A stretch of DNA of 64,000 nt. It comes from Colimorpha_A sp045540115 (GTDB lineage: Bacteria; Bacillota; Clostridia; Oscillospirales; CAG-272). The translations under genes were made by a program, and so were the position numbers. The notes beneath the pieces are model-generated. The model had not been told where the DNA came from. It did no database searches and saw only the letters and a program-made list of their open reading frames with translations. Location: positions 71,835 to 135,834 of the forward strand of contig JAZQGR010000058.1 in assembly GCA_045540115.1 (NCBI GenBank), read 5' to 3'. Position 1 is the stretch's first letter. Every line of letters starts with the position of its first letter. This document shows positions 59,368-64,000 of this stretch, one piece after another.

Positions 59368-59425
59368 GACTATTCGTTCTCCTTATACGCAAAAGTGATA
59401 ATTTTTTTATTTTTTATCATTTGGG

Positions 59426-59454
59426 TTGACTTTGTCGGAATTTTGTTGCATAAT
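59426..59454 (+). promoter_or_regulatory. Promoter of the mgtC-like gene
   Basis: TTGACT (59426-59431), 17 bases, CATAAT (59449-59454). Confidence 0.75.
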
Positions 59455-59487
59455 GTAAGTAAGAATAATATCAGGAGTTTCATATTT

Positions 59488-60138
59488 ATGGATTTTATAT
59501 ATAAGGTCGCATTCCGACTTGCGCTTACCGTTTTGATCGGTGTCGTTATCGGAAGCGAAAGAGCTAAGCACGGCAGAGCCGCAGGTATCCGCACACACGT
59601 GCTTGTTTGTATGGGAGCTGCGCTCACGTCTCTGATCGGCGTATATGCTCAGGAGTATCTCGGAAACAACGGCGATATGATGCGTATAGCCGCTCAGGTA
59701 ATTTCCGGCATAGGTTTCCTTGGTGCCGGAATGATTATTCTTAAGGATAATAACGTTATAATGGGATTGACGACCGCAGCGGGTGTGTGGACGACTGCTA
59801 TTATCGGTATCGCTGTCGGTTGCGGTTTTTATGCGGGTGCAATTATCGCGACAGTTCTTCTCGTTCTTTCCCTTATCATCTTCGCCCGTCTTGAAAGAAG
59901 ACGCAAGAGTGTCGAGGTCATTTACGTTGAGATCGACGATATGTATAAGGCGAACGATATTATCGAAAAGATCAGCTCGTTTATTGATAAGGAATTTACT
60001 CATAAGGTAGTTCCTCCAAAGAGCGGTCTTCAGGGAAATCTTGGAATAAATTTCGTTATTGCAAGGCGTCTTTATAAGGATATAACGGTTGACATAAGAA
60101 GTATTGAGAACGTTGTATATACCGAAATAGAGCAGTAA
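59488..60138 (+). CDS. MgtC/SapB family membrane protein
   Basis: Membrane protein of 216 residues with four or five segments in the first 140 residues: FRLALTVLIGVVIGSERAKHGRAAGIRTH (the MgtC signature with the Arg/His cluster), QVISGIGFLGAGMI and GLTTAAGVWTTAIIGIAVG. A soluble C-terminal domain (about 145-216) follows. In pathogens MgtC relates to magnesium limitation; in Clostridia its role is unknown. The start at 59488 follows CAGGAGTTTCATATTT; the frame runs further upstream through the promoter and is not used there. There is no evident terminator before the glpP operon. Confidence 0.88.
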   Translation: MDFIYKVAFRLALTVLIGVVIGSERAKHGRAAGIRTHVLVCMGAALTSLIGVYAQEYLGNNGDMMRIAAQVISGIGFLGAGMIILKDNNVIMGLTTAAGVWTTAIIGIAVGCGFYAGAIIATVLLVLSLIIFARLERRRKSVEVIYVEIDDMYKANDIIEKISSFIDKEFTHKVVPPKSGLQGNLGINFVIARRLYKDITVDIRSIENVVYTEIEQ

Positions 60139-60163
60139 CGATTCTGCTTTTGCTTTTTGGGTA

Positions 60164-60192
60164 TTGACAAAGCAGTTTTAAGGTAGTATAAT
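60164..60192 (+). promoter_or_regulatory. Perfect sigma-A promoter of the glpP operon
   Basis: TTGACA (60164-60169), 17 bases, TATAAT (60187-60192). Confidence 0.9.
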
Positions 60193-60210
60193 AACGCTTG
60201 AGATTTTGAG

Positions 60211-60257
60211 AAAGCAAAAGTACACCCCTTTAAGGGGTACTTTTGCTTTTTGTTTTT
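60211..60257 (+). terminator. Leader attenuator of the glpP operon
   Basis: AAAGCAAAAGTACACCCCTT pairs with TAAGGGGTACTTTTGCTTT (two-base bulge), then TTTTTGTTTTT, ending 1 base before the ribosome binding site CGGAGGT. It is a complete intrinsic terminator between promoter and first gene, the arrangement on which GlpP antiterminators act. Confidence 0.85.
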
Positions 60258-60267
60258 CGGAGGTAAT

Positions 60268-60822
60268 ATGAAGGAAATACTTACAATTCTTGAGGATTTT
60301 CCCGTTATTGCGGCGGCGAAGGATAAGAACATTTCCGATGCGGTTTTATCGCCCGCATCGATAATATTTGACCTTGGTGCGAATATTAATACCGTGAAGA
60401 GCAGCATCGATACCGTTCATGAAAACGGGAAGATGATTTTCGTTCACATCGATCTTGCGGAGGGAATAGGTAAAGATAAATACGGAATTGATTACCTTTA
60501 CTCGCTCGGTGTCGACGGTATAATCAGCACGAGAGGCAATCTTGTAAAGGCAGCAAAGGAAAGATCGCTTATTACCGTTAAGAGAGTTTTTACTCTCGAC
60601 AGTCAGGGAGTGGTCAGCGCTATGGCCGATATCGACGATCCTTCGGCTGATATTATTGAAATAATGCCCGGTGTGATCCCGAAGATAATTGAGCGCTTTT
60701 CTAAAAGCGGAAAGCCTATAATCGCGGGCGGTCTTATCGAAACGAAGTCGGAGATAACAGCTGCGCTGTCGCACGGTGCCGTGGCAGTTTCAACGGGCAA
60801 AAAGGAGCTTTGGTATTTATGA
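60268..60822 (+). CDS. glpP: Glycerol-3-phosphate-responsive antiterminator
   Basis: RNA-binding antiterminator of 184 residues. In Bacillus subtilis GlpP with glycerol-3-phosphate prevents termination in glp leaders. The protein is a TIM-barrel-like fold; MKEILTILEDFPVIAAAKD, FDLGANINTV, FVHIDLAEGIGKDKYGIDYL and IIEIMPGVIPKII are characteristic. The start at 60268 follows CGGAGGTAAT. It is the first gene of an operon with three redox genes, and its own leader bears a terminator, so it probably acts on its own transcript. Its last bases overlap the next start (ATGA). Confidence 0.93.
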   Translation: MKEILTILEDFPVIAAAKDKNISDAVLSPASIIFDLGANINTVKSSIDTVHENGKMIFVHIDLAEGIGKDKYGIDYLYSLGVDGIISTRGNLVKAAKERSLITVKRVFTLDSQGVVSAMADIDDPSADIIEIMPGVIPKIIERFSKSGKPIIAGGLIETKSEITAALSHGAVAVSTGKKELWYL

Positions 60823-62249
60823 GTAATAAGAAATATACTGTTGCAGTCATCGGCGGTGGCGTGATTGGCGGAATGATAAGCCGTGAGCTTACGCGCTACG
60901 GCGTAAAGACTGTCATTCTTGAAAAGGGGAACGACGTTGCGCTCGGCGCAAGCAAGGCGAACAGCGGAATCGTTCACGGCGGTTATGACCCCGAGCCCGG
61001 TACCTTGAAGGCGAAGCTTAATACGTTGGGTGTTGAGAAGCTGTTTTCGGCGGCGTCGGAGCTTAACGTTCCGATAAAGCGTAACGGCTCGCTCGTTTGC
61101 GCTTTTTCTGAGGAAGAAAAGGCGCATCTTGAAATGCTGTATAAAAGGGGACACGAAAACGGAATCTTCTCCCTTGAAATAATTGACGGCGACAAGGCAA
61201 GAGAACTTGAAGAAAACCTCTCAAAGAGAGTTGTTGCAGCTCTTTGGGTGAAAAATGCCGGAATCGTTTGCCCTTATGAATTGACGGTTGCTGCTATCGG
61301 AAACGCAATGGATAACGGCGCGGAGCTTTTGACTAATTTTGAAGTTGTCTATATAGGTAAAAAAGCCGCATTTGAGATCGTATCCGGTGACGGAAAGACC
61401 GTCTATGCAGACTACGTTATTAACTGCGCAGGTGCATATTCGGGTAAGGTCGCATCGCTTGTCGGAGATAATTCCATTGAGATAATTCCGCGTGCGGGTG
61501 AATATATGCTCCTCGATAAGACGGAGGGCGGCAGAGTCAGCCACACGATCTTCCAAGTTCCGACGAAGGACGGAAAGGGAATACTTGTTTCACCGACGGT
61601 CGACGGAAATCTTCTTACGGGCCCGACCGCGATCGCGGTTGATTCGCCCGAGAATAAGGAAACGACGGTAGAAGGCTTGAATAAGGTAGGCTCTCTTGCT
61701 CTCAAAAGCGTGCCGACGGTCAATTTCAGAAACGTTATTACTTCTTTTACGGGCGTTCGTGCTTCAAGCAAGTGCGGAGATTTCATCATAAGAGAAAGTG
61801 CGGCTTGTCAGCGCTTCATCAACGTTGCCGCAATTGATTCTCCCGGACTTACCTGCTGTGTAAGTATCGCAGAATACGTGATGGGAGTTCTTGAAAGCGT
61901 TGGTTTGAAGCTTGAGCTCAACGCTGACTTCGACGGCAAGCGTAATGATTCTCATTTCTTCCGCAAGATGAATGATGATGAAAAGAATGAGTTTATAAAG
62001 TCAAATCCCACGTACGGAAGAATAGTTTGCCGTTGCGAGGGTATCAGTGAGGGCGAGATGCGTTACGCAGTAACGACTAATCCTCCCGCATCAGATCTTG
62101 ACGGCGTTAAGCGCCGTACCCGCGCTGGAATGGGAAGATGTCAGGGCGGATTTTGTTCGCCGACAGTAATGAAGCTGATCGCCGAGGAGCGAGGCATCGG
62201 AAAGGAGCAGGTAACGAAAAACGGCGGCGGCTCGTATATAGTTACCTAG
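60819..62249 (+). CDS. FAD-dependent glycerol-3-phosphate dehydrogenase-like protein with BFD [2Fe-2S] domain
   Basis: Flavoprotein of 476 residues like the GlpA family. The N-terminal Rossmann motif VAVIGGGVIGGMISREL (about residues 9-25) binds FAD; a DAO-type domain fills residues 1-370; the C-terminus has a BFD-like [2Fe-2S] site, VCRCEGISEGEM (about 403) and GMGRCQGGFCSP (about 437). It likely oxidises glycerol-3-phosphate to dihydroxyacetone phosphate together with the next gene products. The start at 60819 shares ATGA with the glpP stop codon. Confidence 0.88.
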   Translation: MSNKKYTVAVIGGGVIGGMISRELTRYGVKTVILEKGNDVALGASKANSGIVHGGYDPEPGTLKAKLNTLGVEKLFSAASELNVPIKRNGSLVCAFSEEEKAHLEMLYKRGHENGIFSLEIIDGDKARELEENLSKRVVAALWVKNAGIVCPYELTVAAIGNAMDNGAELLTNFEVVYIGKKAAFEIVSGDGKTVYADYVINCAGAYSGKVASLVGDNSIEIIPRAGEYMLLDKTEGGRVSHTIFQVPTKDGKGILVSPTVDGNLLTGPTAIAVDSPENKETTVEGLNKVGSLALKSVPTVNFRNVITSFTGVRASSKCGDFIIRESAACQRFINVAAIDSPGLTCCVSIAEYVMGVLESVGLKLELNADFDGKRNDSHFFRKMNDDEKNEFIKSNPTYGRIVCRCEGISEGEMRYAVTTNPPASDLDGVKRRTRAGMGRCQGGFCSPTVMKLIAEERGIGKEQVTKNGGGSYIVT

Positions 62250-62259
62250 AAGCTTTGAT

Positions 62260-63504
62260 ATGGACAATCACGACATAGTAATAATCGGCGGCGGCCCTGC
62301 GGGAATGGCAGCGGCTGTAGCAGCATTTGACAGCGGCATTACCGACGTTGTAATAATTGACCGTGAAAAAGAGGTCGGCGGAATACTTCGTCAATGTATT
62401 CACAACGGCTTCGGTCTGCATAAGCTCGGACGTGAGTTGACAGGGCCGGAATATGCTCATCACTATCAGCTTGAGGTCGAAAAGCGCGGAATAACCGTTT
62501 ATGCCGATACGACCGTTCTTTCGATAACTCCCGATAAGATCGTTACTGCGACAAATACAAGCGGCATTCTCAAGATTCAGGCAAAGGCGGTCATACTGGC
62601 TATGGGCTGCCGCGAAAGAAGCCGCGGTGCGCTTAACATTCCGGGAACGCGTCCGTCGGGCGTGTTCAGCGCGGGCTGTGCGCAGAAGCTCATCAACTGC
62701 GAGGGATATTCGGTCGGTAAGAAGGTCGTTATTCTCGGCTCGGGCGACATCGGTCTTATTATGGCAAGAAGAATGTCACTTGAAGGAGCAAAGGTTGAGG
62801 CGGTATGCGAGATTATGCCGTATTCGGGCGGGCTTACGAGAAACATCGTCCAATGTCTTGAGGACTACGGTATTCCGCTTTATCTTAACACAACTGTTGC
62901 CGAGATACACGGAAATGAGCGTCTTATCGGCGTTACGATCGCAGAGGTGGACGAAAAACGCCGGGTCAAGCCTGAAACCAAGAGATACATTCCTTGCGAT
63001 ACGCTCCTTCTTTCCGTCGGTCTTATTCCCGAAAACGAGCTGACACGAGGCGCGGGAATCGGAATTGATCCGATTACGGGCGGTGCAGCTGTTGATGAAA
63101 ACCGAATGACTGACGTAAGCGGTATATTTGCCTGCGGAAACGTTCTTCAGGTACATGATCTTGTAGACTATGTTTCCGATGAAGCAGAGATAGCAGGTAA
63201 GGGCGCGGCAAATTACGTTAAGGGACTTGTCGAGTTTGAAAAAAGAGTTAAGACCGTTGCGGGTAACGGTGTTCGCTATGTTCTTCCGCAAAGGTTAAAT
63301 CCTCACGCAGGGGACACCGATATTTTCCTGCGTGTGACGGCTCCTTTTGGAAAAGTCAAGTTTACCGTCAAGAGCGGAGACACCGTAGTTGCGACTGCTA
63401 TCAAGCTTCGCGCGACACCCGGCGAAATGGAAAAGATAACGCTTAAGGCGGCAAAGCTTCGCGACGTTGACGGCGATATAAGAGTCGATCTGGAGGAAAT
63501 GTAA
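62260..63504 (+). CDS. FAD/NAD(P)-dependent oxidoreductase, partner of the GlpA-like protein
   Basis: Pyridine-nucleotide-disulfide-type flavoprotein of 414 residues. Two dinucleotide-binding sites are clear: IVIIGGGPAGMAAAVAAF (about residues 6-23) and VVILGSGDIGLIMARRM (about 156-172). It belongs with the GlpB/HcnB/SoxA-type oxidoreductases that accept electrons from a GlpA-like subunit. It lies 10 bases after that gene and overlaps the DUF1667 gene by 1 base (TAATG). No quinone-reducing GlpC is in the window, so electrons may go to NAD+ or to a carrier. Confidence 0.88.
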   Translation: MDNHDIVIIGGGPAGMAAAVAAFDSGITDVVIIDREKEVGGILRQCIHNGFGLHKLGRELTGPEYAHHYQLEVEKRGITVYADTTVLSITPDKIVTATNTSGILKIQAKAVILAMGCRERSRGALNIPGTRPSGVFSAGCAQKLINCEGYSVGKKVVILGSGDIGLIMARRMSLEGAKVEAVCEIMPYSGGLTRNIVQCLEDYGIPLYLNTTVAEIHGNERLIGVTIAEVDEKRRVKPETKRYIPCDTLLLSVGLIPENELTRGAGIGIDPITGGAAVDENRMTDVSGIFACGNVLQVHDLVDYVSDEAEIAGKGAANYVKGLVEFEKRVKTVAGNGVRYVLPQRLNPHAGDTDIFLRVTAPFGKVKFTVKSGDTVVATAIKLRATPGEMEKITLKAAKLRDVDGDIRVDLEEM

Positions 63505-63851
63505 TGGAAAGAACTTTAACCTGTATACTTTGTCCGAGAGGTTGTACGCTTAGCGTTACCGTTGATGGCGACAACGTTTACGTTACGGGAAACGCTTGTC
63601 CGAGAGGGCATTATTACGGTGAGGAGGAGGTCATAGCGCCGAAGCGAACAGTTACTTCTATCGTTCGCGTTTCCAACCGCGTGGATACGATGGTAAGCGT
63701 CAAGACCGAGAAACCTGTTGCAAAGAGTGACATCTTCACCGTTATGGAGATGATAAGAAATGCGACGGTTAGTGCGCCCGTTAAGGTCGGAGATGTGATT
63801 CTTACCGACGTTTGCGGAAGTAACGTTATAGCGACAAAGAATATTGATTAA
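63504..63851 (+). CDS. DUF1667 protein, small cysteine-rich partner
   Basis: Small protein of 115 residues of DUF1667, nearly always encoded after a GlpA-like plus oxidoreductase pair in Firmicutes, as here. It starts MERTLTCILCPRGCTL and has a second motif GNACPRGHYYGEEE; the CxxC-x2-GC and CPRG cysteines probably hold an iron-sulfur cluster, with a third cysteine near residue 104 (DVCGSN). It is likely the third subunit of the glycerol-3-phosphate oxidation complex. Last gene of the operon in view. Confidence 0.88.
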   Translation: MERTLTCILCPRGCTLSVTVDGDNVYVTGNACPRGHYYGEEEVIAPKRTVTSIVRVSNRVDTMVSVKTEKPVAKSDIFTVMEMIRNATVSAPVKVGDVILTDVCGSNVIATKNID

Positions 63852-63864
63852 GGGAGCAAGTGAA

Positions 63865-63884
63865 GTGAACCCCATTTAGTTCAC
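63865..63884. repeat. Inverted repeat at the right edge
   Basis: GTGAAC-CCCATTTA-GTTCAC followed by a run of A. It recalls ends of insertion elements in gut Firmicutes, but no transposase is in view and the window stops soon after. Confidence 0.25.
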
Positions 63885-63906
63885 AAAAAAGAAAAAAGAC
63901 ACACGA

Positions 63907-63942
63907 AAAGCAGGGAGAGGAAATCACCTCTTCCTGTTTTTC
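63907..63942 (+). terminator. Terminator of the glp operon
   Basis: CAGGGAGAGG-AAATCA-CCTCTTCCTG (one G-U pair) followed by TTTTTC. The last 58 bases of the window hold nothing that I recognise. Confidence 0.8.
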
Positions 63943-64000
63943 AATCTGGAAGAATTATAAAAAACCAACCAATCTTCGACGAGTAGTAGATATTCCTCGA

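Noticed and set aside
63852..64000. Insertion sequence at the right edge
   Set aside because: Only a short inverted repeat is visible; no transposase frame lies within the window.
1..64000. tRNA genes, rRNA genes, CRISPR arrays, restriction or phage-defence systems
   Set aside because: I looked for them on both strands and saw none; the NERD protein alone is not evidence of a defence system.

Overview
The window looks like chromosome of a Gram-positive, low-to-middle GC Firmicute of the class Clostridia, probably a gut or rumen lineage. The evidence is near-consensus sigma-A promoters (TTGACA-17-TATAAT), strong AGGAGG-type ribosome binding sites, lipobox proteins without outer-membrane genes, a SecA with a zinc tail, a YajC/TIGR04086 pair, a VTC/DUF4956/DUF4353 cluster, and a sigma-G fragment. 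I see no rRNA, tRNA, CRISPR array, prophage or complete insertion sequence. All function names come from reading the proteins; no database search was run.

Layout. 1-7.4 kb: end of a HAD phosphatase, an SPFH protein, TIGR04086 and YajC, a lipoprotein/membrane-protein pair, topoisomerase III and a multi-pass protein downstream of secA. 7.4-13.3 kb: secA, trmL, a small membrane protein, a repeat-like intergenic stretch and GTP-type PEP carboxykinase. 13.5-18.5 kb: a beta-helix surface protein, a SpoU methylase, an ACT/UPF0210 pair and a sigma-G gene cut off after about 100 codons. 18.6-22.7 kb: a 1307-residue secreted protein followed by a 43-residue peptide gene. 23-29.2 kb: DUF308, Lnt and RluA-type genes, a YesL/SpoIIM-like pair and a LysM-GH18 enzyme. 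29.3-36.2 kb: MBL-gltX-glnS operon, a PpiC-type foldase behind a structured leader, and an Mrp ATPase. 36.4-45.7 kb: serine hydrolase, the VTC cluster, a tyrosine recombinase, Hsp33 and a phosphoesterase. 45.7-55.6 kb: a degenerate glucuronate-isomerase homologue, an Lrp/aminotransferase operon, a XRE regulator, a base-composition outlier, rplM-rpsI, a DUF3343/class V pair, NERD and ACP. 55.8-64 kb: a sugar-ABC ATPase, tex, mgtC-like, and a glycerol-3-phosphate operon led by glpP.

Genes that seem to work together: glpP and the three oxidoreductase genes behind it, whose leader carries an attenuator of the kind GlpP controls; the four-gene VTC cluster; rplM-rpsI; MBL-gltX-glnS; RluA-Lnt-DUF308; and the giant secreted protein with its small peptide. 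Sporulation is hinted at only by relics or distant relatives (sigma-G fragment, SpoIIM-like protein, YaaH-like hydrolase), so the organism may no longer make spores.

The most unusual items are the sigma-G fragment, the 43-residue peptide behind the giant protein, the UxaC homologue without its metal ligands, the glpP leader attenuator, the four-hairpin leader of the foldase gene, the probably leaderless topB, and a perfect inverted repeat over the acpP start site.
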